A stretch of 29,666 nucleotides of DNA from DATMXS01 sp050260275 (GCA_050260275.1 JBLNBX010000200.1:1-29666), one strand, 5' to 3'. Shown: positions 16,440 through 24,900, counted from the first letter of the stretch. The notes: generated by a model not told the origin, from the sequence alone. Program-made: numbers and translations.

Positions 16440-16803
16440 GTCCGGTTTCCTCCCGACCCTGAAGTATAAACGGTCCGGGGCTCATCGTGTCTGGACGCGC
16501 TCGTGGGTCAACGGCGGCTGGGAGCCGACTGGCGAAACCGGTTTCTTTAGCCCCTGCTGACGCCGGCGGAGCAAGTGTGACTGATCCGGGTCCCTACCAG
16601 GGCATGGCTTCGGCTGTTGAAGTCGACGCTCCTAGGTTGGGCTTCAGCCCCTGCTGGAGTGGCGTAGCCCGTGCCGGCTGATTAGGGTTCGTATCAGGGC
16701 GCGGCTTTAGCCGGACATCCGCTAGCTGAGGAAATCGCCTGAACGTTTCCGCGGCAATCAAACGCGGTGGCCTGATGCACCGCGCGCGCTGCCTCACCAC
16801 GCC
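16440..16803. other. Intergenic spacer with decayed repeats, no gene
   Basis: These 364 bases separate the oxidoreductase start from the purS stop, both on the minus strand. Short open frames exist on both strands, but all run through the repeats at 16549-16742 and have no ribosome site or family resemblance. The first 60 bases, upstream of the oxidoreductase, hold its ribosome site (16447-16453) and presumably its promoter; no convincing -10/-35 pair is seen. Confidence 0.6.
16549..16742. repeat. Two diverged tandem copies of a 97-base repeat with GGGCTTCAGCCC
   Basis: Copy A is 16549-16645 and copy B 16646-16742. Both begin with AGCCCCTGCTG (11 of 11 identical). Positions 33-62 of each copy (from CTGAT through CAGGGC to GGCTT) match at 23 of 30 bases in exact 97-base register. 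The stretch between (12-32) and the far end are diverged. GGGC-TTCA-GCCC at 16640-16651, spanning the copy junction, can form a short hairpin. The sequence resembles dispersed GC-rich repeats that yield spurious LKPR-type peptides in Acidobacteria genomes, as I recall; that link is not tested here. Confidence 0.6.
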
Positions 16804-17049
16804 CTACTCCAAAAACTCCACCCTATACTCCTCAATCACCGGATTCGCCAGCACGTCGCGGGCGATCTGTTCCATCTCCGCCTGAGCGGTTTCGCGCGTG
16901 GCTTCGGGCGACAGCTCGATGTCGAAGAACTTGCCCTGGCGCACGCTCTGGATGGTGCTGTGGCCGAGCGAGTTCAGCGCGGCGCGGATGGTCTGCCCCT
17001 GGGGGTCGAGGACGGTGGTCTTGAGCGACACGAACACGCGTACTTTCAT
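16804..17049 (-). CDS. purS: Phosphoribosylformylglycinamidine synthase subunit PurS
   Basis: An 81-residue small subunit of the multi-subunit FGAM synthase, which bridges PurL and PurQ in the fourth step of purine synthesis. The full length fits PurS: KVRVFVSLKTTVLDPQGQTI at the start, then the LNSLGHSTIQSVRQGKFFDIEL core and the VIEEYRVEFLE end. The ATG at 17047-17049 follows GAGGA at 17052-17056. purQ and purL do not lie beside it. It faces the MmcQ/YjbR gene across only 40 bases. Confidence 0.93.
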   Translation of the reverse strand: MKVRVFVSLKTTVLDPQGQTIRAALNSLGHSTIQSVRQGKFFDIELSPEATRETAQAEMEQIARDVLANPVIEEYRVEFLE

Positions 17050-17089
17050 GGGAGTCCTCTATTGTACCGGACGGTATAGGCTGGAGGAC

Positions 17090-17440
17090 ATGGATGTCGA
17101 GTGGGTCCGGCGGCTTTGCCTCGCTATGCCGCACGTGACGGAATCCGTGCAGTGGGGCGATAACCTCGTGTTCAAGGTGGCGGGGAAGATCTTCGCCATC
17201 GCCTCGCTCGAGCCCGGACCGACATGGCTCTCTTTCAAGTGCTCCGAGGAGGAGGCGGCCGAGCTAGTGGAGCGCCCCGGCATCATCCCCGCGCCGTACC
17301 TCGCGAAGTCTCACTGGGTGGCGCTCGAGACGCGCGGCGCGCTTCCGGCGGCGGAGTTGCGGAGGCTGCTCAAACGCTCATACGAGCTTGTTGTTGCCAA
17401 GCTGCCGGCTAAGACGCGCGCGGCGATGGGGGCGAAGTAG
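17090..17440 (+). CDS. MmcQ/YjbR family protein
   Basis: A 116-residue cytoplasmic protein of the double-wing YjbR fold, of unknown biochemical role although some members are said to bind DNA. The family pattern is clear: RRLCLAMPHVTESVQWGDNLVFKVAGKIFAI, then TWLSFKC, PGIIPAPYLAKSHWV and a C-terminal helix with LLKRSYELVVAKLP. The ATG at 17090 has GGAGG at 17083-17087; the frame is open upstream to 16898 but that part overlaps purS on the other strand. It has its own promoter or shares a divergent one with purS. Confidence 0.88.
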   Translation: MDVEWVRRLCLAMPHVTESVQWGDNLVFKVAGKIFAIASLEPGPTWLSFKCSEEEAAELVERPGIIPAPYLAKSHWVALETRGALPAAELRRLLKRSYELVVAKLPAKTRAAMGAK

Positions 17441-17821
17441 CAGTTGCGCAGGCGTGCCGGCAGGTTCTTCCGCCCGTAGCCGGACACCCCACAGAGGCTG
17501 GTACTCACGGGCGGTCTCCCGGGCCTCACAAAATCCTGGATCAGGGGGCGGAGTTCACTCGGCGCGAGCTTCAGCTACGCACTGGCCGGTTCGCAGATGA
17601 CTGCAGGGCTGAAGCCCTGCACGGGCTCGAAGCCCACCCCCGGATGGATGCGACCGGGTGGTGCCGGGGCGCGGATCTGCGGTCCGGGGTGATTCTATGT
17701 TGTGCTAGAGCGGGCCTGGCCCGGGGTGATCCTGTGCCAAACGCCAACGGCGGCCCGGGGGGGACCACCACGGGGCGGGCTGGCAGCACGCAGACGCAAT
17801 CACGCGCCGCGGCGCAGACGC
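17441..17821. other. Intergenic spacer with palindromic repeats, no gene
   Basis: These 381 bases lie between the MmcQ/YjbR stop and the cdsA stop (convergent). They hold the hairpin pair at 17602-17635, a block (TAGCCGGACACCCC near 17478 and GGATCAGGGGGCGG near 17538) resembling parts of the 16549-16742 repeats, and a direct repeat of CCGGGGTGATYCT at 17684-17696 and 17721-17733. No open frame here has a ribosome site or protein-like composition. One of the hairpins may serve as a terminator, but no U-tract follows. Confidence 0.55.
17602..17635. repeat. Pair of adjacent REP-like hairpins
   Basis: The first is an 8-base-pair perfect stem, TGCAGGGC at 17602-17609 and GCCCTGCA at 17614-17621, with a TGAA loop. 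The second, right after it, is GGGCT-CGA-AGCCC at 17623-17635. The first is the reverse complement of the GGGCTTCAGCCC core at 16640, so related elements in opposite orientation flank purS and the MmcQ/YjbR gene. Confidence 0.65.
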
Positions 17822-18585
17822 TCACATCAAGTACCGCACCGCGAAGTACACCACCGGGATCGCGAACAGCGAGCTGTCCACGCGGTCCAGCCAGCCGCCG
17901 TGGCCAGGCAGCATCGTGCCGCTGTCCTTCACTCCCGCGCCGCGTTTGAAGGCGGATTCGGCCAGGTCGCCGAACTGCCCCGCCGCATTCGCCGCGAGCG
18001 CAATTCCCGCGCCAGCCGCCGCGCCCACGCCAGGTATCAGGTTGCCAACGTAGAGCACGCCAAAAATTACAGACCCGGCGAGCGATGCCGCCGCGCCCTC
18101 CCAGGTCTTGCCTGGGCTCACGACGGGCGCCATGCGGTGTTTGCCGAAGTTCTTGCCGACGTAGTACGCCGCTGTGTCGCCCACCCAGCTCGCGGCCAGC
18201 GCGAACATCAGCCAGTTCGGGTCCACGGCGCGCAGCGGGATCGCAAACCGCCACGCGCCGAAGATGTACAGGACGCCGAGCACTGCCGCTCCGGCGCGCG
18301 GCAACCCCTGGGAGAGGTCCGCCGCAGCGATGCCCGCGGCGAGGAACAGCAGTGCCAGCAGCACCAGGAACAGCGTGGCGTCGCTGGGCAGAAACATGAG
18401 AATGACACCAGCGGCGTAGGCCGCAAGCCCCGGCCGCACGATTCCGTACGCCGCGATGATGCCCTCGTACTCGCGGAAACACAGGACGGCGACGGTAGCC
18501 AGCACGGCCAGGAACGCCGCCCCGGGCGCCCACAGCACCAGCCAAACGACGATGGGCGCGAGGATAGCCGCGGTGAGTACCCGCT

Positions 18586-18589
<4 letters not shown>
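17822..18589 (-). CDS. cdsA: Phosphatidate cytidylyltransferase
   Basis: A 255-residue inner-membrane enzyme that makes CDP-diacylglycerol from phosphatidic acid and CTP, the branch point of phospholipid synthesis. About eight hydrophobic segments run along its length. The CDP-diglyceride synthase signature is complete near residues 210-240: SAFKRGAGVKDSG, then LPGHGGWLDRVDS. SWVGDTAAYYVGKNFGKH and VSPGKTWEG are also family marks. The start overlaps the uppS stop by four bases (ATGA), the common uppS-cdsA order. Confidence 0.95.
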
Positions 18590-19416
<827 letters not shown>

Positions 19417-19474
19417 TCAGGGGCTAAGTCTATCGTACAACTCGCCGCCCGCGGCGCACACCAAGGCAGAATTT

Positions 19475-20398
19475 CTACCTCTTTTCGATGCGAATCGCAC
19501 CGTTCGACGTCGTCAGGTAGACGAGCGGCCCGCCGCCGTTGATCGCGCCGTCGATGGAGTGCTTGCCCACCTGGCCGGAGACGTCGAAGGCCGCGCTCAC
19601 AGGGCCGTTCGACGTGCTGGCGCGCAGTTGAGCGCCCGCGCCGGCGGGCAGGCGCAGTGTGATGGCGGCATTGCTGGTGACCGCGCGGAGGCCGCCGCTG
19701 CCGAGGCGGTCTATCGCGGCCTCGATCACCCCGTTCGAGGTCTGCAACCGGACGGTTTCTGACGCCGGCGACTGGAACCCGACAAGATGTATCGGGCCGT
19801 TCGACGTTTCGGCGTCGAGCGACACCCCTGCGTCCTCAACGCGTATCGCTCCATTCGTCGTGCGCAATTGCGCGCCTCCCTCGACGCCAAAGCACTCGAT
19901 AGCTGCGTTCGAGGTCCGCGCTGCAAGCGAGCCCTCGAACCGGCTCACGCGAATGCTGCCGTTGCTGGACTCCAGGCGCCCCGAGCCGCGAATATCCTCG
20001 ACCCGGATCGAACCATTGGACGTATTGATGCGCTCGAGGTCTATCTCGCGCGGCACTCTGAGGAAGAACTTCGCGCCCATGTTGCCAGGGCGGTGCGGCG
20101 GACGGATCGCGCGGATGCGGACGGAATCGGGCGAGTTCTTGATCTCGATCCGGATGTCGCGCAGGTCTCGCTCGTCAGGCGCGTACTTTGTGCCCGTGAT
20201 GCGGATCTCACGCTTCTCCCAGCTCAGGACCTCGACGGAGCCGTTGAAGGTCTCCAGGCTCACCTTGGCGCCGGGGTTGAGGTCGTAAGTGTACTCGAAG
20301 TCGTCCTGGTAGCGGCCGCCGTTGCCGGCGAGCGTGTCGATGTCACAGGCCAGTTGTAAGGGCAGCACGGCCGCCAGCAGAAGCACGGCGATTCGCAT
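19475..20398 (-). CDS. DUF4097 beta-solenoid repeat protein, exported
   Basis: A 307-residue protein with a signal peptide whose end (LPLQLACD, Cys18) resembles a lipobox, although Gln at -3 is not canonical; it may be a lipoprotein or simply secreted. The mature protein has ten copies of a [ST]-x-N-[GA]-x-[IV] motif, with Asn at 52, 128, 146, 164, 182, 200, 222, 243, 264 and 299. Five of these (128-200) are exactly 18 residues apart, which fits one turn of a right-handed beta-helix each. This is the DUF4097/adhesin-like fold; its biochemical role is unknown. The ATG at 20398 follows TTGGAGG at 20405-20411. It is likely to be its own unit or read on from pfkA 60 bases upstream. Confidence 0.85.
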   Translation of the reverse strand: MRIAVLLLAAVLPLQLACDIDTLAGNGGRYQDDFEYTYDLNPGAKVSLETFNGSVEVLSWEKREIRITGTKYAPDERDLRDIRIEIKNSPDSVRIRAIRPPHRPGNMGAKFFLRVPREIDLERINTSNGSIRVEDIRGSGRLESSNGSIRVSRFEGSLAARTSNAAIECFGVEGGAQLRTTNGAIRVEDAGVSLDAETSNGPIHLVGFQSPASETVRLQTSNGVIEAAIDRLGSGGLRAVTSNAAITLRLPAGAGAQLRASTSNGPVSAAFDVSGQVGKHSIDGAINGGGPLVYLTTSNGAIRIEKR

Positions 20399-20458
20399 GG
20401 GGCAACCTCCAAAGCAGGATACGCGAGGGCCGCGGCGTTTGTTCCGCTGCGAAAGCCG

Positions 20459-21430
20459 CTACTTCGACAGCACCCGCGCCAGCTCGAACAGCGCCGGGTC
20501 GATCGGCTTCACGCGCCCGACCACCTCGCTCAGGGGCGTGGAGATGATTTCTCCCCGCGAGAGCCCCACTAGCACGCCGTAGTTGCCAGCGGCCATCTGC
20601 TCGACCGCCGCCGCGCCGAAGCGCGTGGCGAGCATACGGTCCTGGAACGTCGGCGCTCCGCCGCGCTGCATGTATCCGATGATGGTAACCCGCAGTGCGA
20701 AACCCAGGCGCGCCTCGTGCTCAGAGACGTAGTGAGCCAGCGCCTCGGCGTTCCACTTCGCGCCTTCGGCCACCACAACGATGGCATGGGGCTTACCCCG
20801 GTCGTAGGCGCGGCGGATCTCAGCCGCCACCTGCTCGGGCCCGACCTCGAACTCGGGAATCACCACCGCCTCCGCTCCGCCGGCGATACCGGCCATGAGA
20901 GCAAGGTAGCCTGATCCGCGGCCCATGGTCTCGACGATGAACGCGCGCTGGTGCGAGGAGGCGGTCACCTTGAGGCGGTCGATGGTTTCGAGGGCGATGT
21001 TCAGTGCTGTATCGACGCCGATAGTGATCTCGGAACCGCACAGATCGTTGTCAATCGTGGACGCGACGCCGACGACGGGAAAACCAGCTTCCGCCAAGGC
21101 GTGCGAACCCGTCTGGGAGCCATTGCCGCCGATCACGACAAGTCCTTCGATGCCGCTCTGCTTAAGCTGCCGGATGGCCTTTGCCTGGCCGGGCTCGGTG
21201 CGGAACTCGGCGGAGCGGGCGCTGCCGAGGATGGTGCCGCCGCGCTGCATGATACCGCCCACGTCGCGCGCGCCGAGCGGGACGAAGCTGCCGGCTATCA
21301 GCCCGGCAAATCCGTGCCGCACGCCGAAGACTTCAAAGCCCTTGTCGAGCCCTGTCCGCACCACCGCGCGGATAGCCGCGTTCATGCCGGGAGCATCGCC
21401 GCCGCTGGTCAGCACCGCTATTCGCTTCAT
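20459..21430 (-). CDS. pfkA: ATP-dependent-type 6-phosphofructokinase with GGNGS variant
   Basis: A 323-residue phosphofructokinase that phosphorylates fructose 6-phosphate. The numbering coincides with E. coli PfkA: GGDAPGMNA (10-18), R72 in SARSAEF, TIDND (125-129) with catalytic D127, R162, and MGR at 169-171. Gly104, the mark of ATP use rather than PPi use, is present, but the preceding Asp103 of the GGDGS motif is Asn103 (GGNGSQTG). The start ATG overlaps the methyltransferase stop (ATGA), so it is co-translated with it. A glycolytic kinase as the third gene behind a phosphatase and a methyltransferase is an uncommon neighbourhood. Confidence 0.92.
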   Translation of the reverse strand: MKRIAVLTSGGDAPGMNAAIRAVVRTGLDKGFEVFGVRHGFAGLIAGSFVPLGARDVGGIMQRGGTILGSARSAEFRTEPGQAKAIRQLKQSGIEGLVVIGGNGSQTGSHALAEAGFPVVGVASTIDNDLCGSEITIGVDTALNIALETIDRLKVTASSHQRAFIVETMGRGSGYLALMAGIAGGAEAVVIPEFEVGPEQVAAEIRRAYDRGKPHAIVVVAEGAKWNAEALAHYVSEHEARLGFALRVTIIGYMQRGGAPTFQDRMLATRFGAAAVEQMAAGNYGVLVGLSRGEIISTPLSEVVGRVKPIDPALFELARVLSK

Positions 21431-22848
21431 CTGTTCCGCTCCAGGAGCCTGATCATGCTCAGGTTAACCGTAAGGTCGCGCGCGTCGCCAGGGGCGTGCC
21501 ACACGGGCTGCGCCTCGATAGCAATTTCGTACTCTTCGGCGCCGGGCACATCGGCTTCCAGGATGAACATGCCCGGCCGGTCGGGCTCGAGCGCGCCGGC
21601 TTCGACTCCGTTCACGATGGCCCGTATCCGGGGCCGCCCCGCCGCAAACGCCTCCTCGGGAGCGTGCCCGCGGATGCGCAGCCGGAGCGGGCCGGGGCGA
21701 ACCCGCCTCAGGCGCGCCGTCGCGCGCGCGCCTATCCACCGGTACTTGTTGCCGTAAACCCCTTCGACCTCGTGCCACCCTTCACCGAGGCGCGTTTCGT
21801 GGCCGGGCCGCGAGATGTCCAGAATGTCCTCGCGTTCGCCCGGGTACAGCTCGGCGCGCTCGGCCGACGGCAGCAGGTTGTAGACGCCGTCCTCGGGCGC
21901 CGCGCTGTATCCGCACGCGCAAGAAAGCGTACCCTCGGCATCGCGAGCGAGCGCGCCACCGCAATCCGGGCAGGCGAGGCATTCTTCGAACCGCTCCGGA
22001 GAGAAGCCCGTATCCGCCGCGCCCTCTTTGCGGCAGAAAGCCGTCAGCGTGCCGCCGAGCAGCTTCGCGGCGCGCCACACGGAGCGGCAGCGGTCCAGCC
22101 GCACTGCAGCGCGCTTCACGATTCGCTCGCCCCATCCGCGCTCGGGGACGAAGATTTCGTACTCCCGCTCGCTGAAGTGTTCCGTAACCAGCCGGTGCCA
22201 GCCGCCGAGGCCCAGCCGGTGGTTCTGCTCGATGCCGAAGACGCTCTCCTGGCGCGTCCCGATCACGTCGTGAGAGAAGTAGCCGAGCAGGCCCCAGTCA
22301 TGGAGCCTTCGCTCCCAGGGCTTCATGTCTTCCGGGTACGGACACTCGTACAGGCGCAGCGAAAGCAGCCGTCGCAGCGGCTCTTCGCCGAAAAGGAACA
22401 CGCCACCCGGCGCGAGCACGCGCTTCACCTCGACGAAGACGCGCTCGATATCCATGAACTGGCTGAGCGTTTGCCAGGTCATCACGAACGCGAGCGAGCC
22501 GTCGCGAAACGGCAGGCGGGCGCCGTCGCCGGCAACGCGCACCGGCGAGCGCGCATACCCGAACTCCTCTCGCAGAACGGAGCCGAAGGCCAGCGCGTCG
22601 GCCGAGATGTCGAGCGCGAAGCCGTCCGCGCCGAACTCGTTCGCAAGCATGTAGCTCGTGTGTCCGGCGTTCGCGCCTATCTCGAGAAACGGGGCGAGCT
22701 TGCGGCAGAACGCCAGGTGCTTGCGGATCATCGCGGCGCGGTGGTAGTTCTTTTCGGCGTACTCCTTCAGCACGCGCTCGGGCTGCCCAAGCGATGCGAA
22801 CCTGTGGAACTCCACTTCCGCGCGTTTCACCGCGATCGACTGCGCCAT
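21427..22848 (-). CDS. Class I SAM methyltransferase fused to a Trm112-like zinc ribbon
   Basis: A 473-residue protein with three parts. Residues 1-~160 are a class I methyltransferase: FLEIGANAGHTSYML (motif I, 54-68), the acidic ALD end of strand 2 at 78-80 (D80), and VLAPGGVFLFGEEPLRR as post-motif. Residues ~290-325 are a small zinc ribbon (C293, C296, C310, C312, then DGVYNLLP), the layout of Trm112/UPF0434-type modules. The last ~120 residues are a beta-rich domain (RLRIRGHAPEEAF, then GMFILEADVPGAEEYEI), perhaps carbohydrate- or lipid-facing. The ATG at 22848 was chosen because the SAM fold begins after it; the open frame extends another 134 codons into the HAD gene but is not protein-like. 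The substrate is unknown. Confidence 0.78.
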   Translation of the reverse strand: MAQSIAVKRAEVEFHRFASLGQPERVLKEYAEKNYHRAAMIRKHLAFCRKLAPFLEIGANAGHTSYMLANEFGADGFALDISADALAFGSVLREEFGYARSPVRVAGDGARLPFRDGSLAFVMTWQTLSQFMDIERVFVEVKRVLAPGGVFLFGEEPLRRLLSLRLYECPYPEDMKPWERRLHDWGLLGYFSHDVIGTRQESVFGIEQNHRLGLGGWHRLVTEHFSEREYEIFVPERGWGERIVKRAAVRLDRCRSVWRAAKLLGGTLTAFCRKEGAADTGFSPERFEECLACPDCGGALARDAEGTLSCACGYSAAPEDGVYNLLPSAERAELYPGEREDILDISRPGHETRLGEGWHEVEGVYGNKYRWIGARATARLRRVRPGPLRLRIRGHAPEEAFAAGRPRIRAIVNGVEAGALEPDRPGMFILEADVPGAEEYEIAIEAQPVWHAPGDARDLTVNLSMIRLLERNR

Positions 22849-22853
22849 CGGAC

Positions 22854-23537
22854 TCACAGTATCATTCCGGGCCGCAGCGCGCGGAGATCGTCCACGAGCA
22901 GGTCGGGAGCGTACTCGCGGAGCTGTTCGGCCGGGACGACGCCCGTGGCGACCGCCACCGAGACCGCGCCGCTTTCCCGGGCGGCGATGATGTCCGCCGG
23001 GGTGTCGCCGATGAGCGCCACGGGCGCGCCACGAGCGATCCAGCCCTCGCGGCGGGCGCGCGCGATCGCGAGCCTGGCTAGCGCCGTGCGCGTCCGGGCC
23101 ATCTCGCCGAACGCGCCGAAGCGGAAGTACTCGCTCAGGCCGGCGCGCCTCATCTTGGTCCACCCTATGCGGGTGAGGTTTCCCGTCACGAGTCCCATCA
23201 CCGCGCTTGCGCGCTCCAGTCTCCGGAGCAGCGCGCGCACGCCAGGGCACACGCGGCGCCGAAGTTCAGGCGGGCAATTCCTGACGTAGATCGACTGCGC
23301 GCGGAGGACGATCTCGGGCATCACCCGGCGCACCTCGGCCCGCGTCGCGCCTGCGTTGGCCAGCATGGCGGCTATGATGTCCGGGTCCAGCATGCCGTGG
23401 AGCGGAATACCGTCGATGCACGCGTCGATGCCCGTCACGCGGCGCACCGCCGCCACCACAGCCTCCTTATGATGCGGACCCGCCCGGCGCAGCAGAGTAC
23501 CGTCAATATCGAACAGGACAAGCCCTCGGTAGGTCAA
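22854..23537 (-). CDS. HAD family phosphatase (phosphoglycolate phosphatase-like)
   Basis: A 227-residue haloacid dehalogenase-superfamily hydrolase. Motif I is VLFDIDGTLL near the start, motif II VTGN, and motif IV IGDTPADIIAA, with a helical cap of the Gph type (subclass I) between. No ATG or GTG is available in the right place: the two candidates are TTG at 23537 and TTG at 23546. The shorter gives MTYRGLVLFDIDGT and is preferred, with low certainty since neither has a good ribosome site. It ends five bases before the methyltransferase start and begins 30 bases from the divergent larA. It may clear a phosphorylated metabolite, for example phosphoglycolate or a sugar phosphate; the substrate is not evident. 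Confidence 0.82.
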   Translation of the reverse strand: MTYRGLVLFDIDGTLLRRAGPHHKEAVVAAVRRVTGIDACIDGIPLHGMLDPDIIAAMLANAGATRAEVRRVMPEIVLRAQSIYVRNCPPELRRRVCPGVRALLRRLERASAVMGLVTGNLTRIGWTKMRRAGLSEYFRFGAFGEMARTRTALARLAIARARREGWIARGAPVALIGDTPADIIAARESGAVSVAVATGVVPAEQLREYAPDLLVDDLRALRPGMIL

Positions 23538-23567
23538 CGTTCCCAATATAGTTGTACGCTGGTCCCC

Positions 23568-24845
23568 ATGCGAGTCGATTTCGCCTTTGGGAAGACGGGG
23601 CTCCAGCTTGAACTGCCGCCAGGATTCGATTACCGCGTGCTCGAGGCGCGCTCGGCACAGCCGCTCGCCGATGCCCGCGCCGCGATCGAGGCCGCGCTCG
23701 ACGCGCCGGTGAACTCGCCGCCGCTCGCCGAACTGGCCCGGGGCCGCGCGAGCGCCGCGATTTCGGTGTGTGACATCACGCGGCCCGCGCCCAACCGCAC
23801 CGTGCTGCCGCCGGTTTTGGAGCGTCTGGAGGCGGCCGGCATCGCGCGCGAGAGGATCGTAATTCTCATTGCTACGGGCCTGCACCGCCCGGCAACCGAT
23901 GCTGAGATCTGCGAGATCGTGGGGCCGGAGATCGCCTCTGAGTACCGCGTCGAGAATCACAACGCGCGCGATTTCGCCTCGCACCGGCACCTTGGGGCGA
24001 CCCGCTCCGGCACTCCCGTTTACATAGACGAGAGGTTCGTTTCCGCCGGCCTGCGCATCACGCTCGGCTTCATCGAACCGCACCTCATGTTGGGCTACTC
24101 CGGCGGCCGCAAGCTGATAGTGCCAGGACTGGCGGCGCAGGAGACCATCAAGATCATTCACAGTCCGCGGTTCATGCGCCACCCGCGGGCCGTAGAGGGC
24201 TCCATCGAGGACAACCCGCTGCACCGCGAGCTGCTCGAGATAGCCGCGATGGCGCGGCACGACTTCATCGTTGACGTGGCGCTGGCGCGCGACCGCAGCA
24301 TAGCGGGGGTGTTCGCAGGCGAGCCCGTCGCGGCGCACCGCCGCGGCATCGAGTTCGTCTCGCGCGTAATGCTCGAGACGCTCGACGCGCCCGTAGACGC
24401 CGTGATCACCACATCGGCGGGCTATCCGCTGGACCTCACCTTCTATCAGGCCGTCAAGGGCGTCACGGCGGCATCGCATATCGTGAAACCCGGAGGCAGA
24501 ATACTGGTGCTCGCCGCCTGCGAAGAGGGCGCCGGCGCGCCCGAGTTCCGCGGCATGTTGAAGGAGTTTCCGTCCTACACACAATTCATGGCGCACATAG
24601 AGCGCGCGCCGGTTGTAGTGGACCAGTGGCAGTTGGAGAAACTGGCCCTTGTCGCCGCCAAGGCGGACGTGCTGTTCTACACTCCGGGGCTGCCGAAGGA
24701 GTACCATCCGGCGCTGTGGGGGAAAGCCTACCCGGGACCGGAGGAAGCACTCTCGGCGCTGTTGGCTCCGCTCGCGCCCGGCGCGCGCGTCGCCGTCATC
24801 CCCGAAGGCCCGTACGTACTCGCGAAGGTGCGGGCAGGCGCGTGA
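23568..24845 (+). CDS. larA: LarA-family nickel-pincer racemase
   Basis: A 425-residue enzyme of the lactate racemase family, which uses a nickel-pincer nucleotide (NPN) covalently held by lysine. Against Lactobacillus plantarum LarA (H108, H174, K184, H200), the same residues appear here at H106, H172, K182 and H198, the offset being constant. They sit in GLHRPAT, EPHLMLGYSGGRK and IIHSP. The start ATG is at 23568; the frame is open further left but that segment is the HAD gene on the other strand. The cofactor genes larB, larC and larE are not in the window. LarA homologues act on several 2-hydroxy acids, so lactate is not certain. Confidence 0.88.
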   Translation: MRVDFAFGKTGLQLELPPGFDYRVLEARSAQPLADARAAIEAALDAPVNSPPLAELARGRASAAISVCDITRPAPNRTVLPPVLERLEAAGIARERIVILIATGLHRPATDAEICEIVGPEIASEYRVENHNARDFASHRHLGATRSGTPVYIDERFVSAGLRITLGFIEPHLMLGYSGGRKLIVPGLAAQETIKIIHSPRFMRHPRAVEGSIEDNPLHRELLEIAAMARHDFIVDVALARDRSIAGVFAGEPVAAHRRGIEFVSRVMLETLDAPVDAVITTSAGYPLDLTFYQAVKGVTAASHIVKPGGRILVLAACEEGAGAPEFRGMLKEFPSYTQFMAHIERAPVVVDQWQLEKLALVAAKADVLFYTPGLPKEYHPALWGKAYPGPEEALSALLAPLAPGARVAVIPEGPYVLAKVRAGA

Positions 24846-24900
24846 AGCGGGCGATAGCCGTGGCCTTGTTTGTGAGGCCTCTCGAAGGCGGCCCTGGAGC

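Noticed and set aside
14297..16469. Two long plus-strand frames opposite thrB and the oxidoreductase
   Set aside because: Both are shadows of well-conserved enzymes on the other strand, with Arg/His-rich, low-complexity translations.
16487..16800. Small open frames on both strands in the repeat spacer
   Set aside because: They follow the repeat units, lack ribosome sites and resemble the spurious LKPR/GFSPC peptides that GC-rich dispersed repeats produce.
22849..23250. N-terminal extension of the methyltransferase frame
   Set aside because: It overlaps the HAD coding region in another frame and is Arg/Gly-rich; the SAM domain starts properly from the ATG at 22848.
22854..24707. 617-codon minus-strand frame spanning the HAD gene and the antisense of larA
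   Set aside because: Only the last ~227 codons are a HAD protein; the rest lies opposite LarA and is not protein-like, so the gene must start at a TTG near 23537-23546.
24862..24879. GGCCT/AGGCC hairpin between convergent larA and the ribokinase gene as a bidirectional terminator
   Set aside because: Only five base pairs and no U-tract on either side; too weak to annotate.
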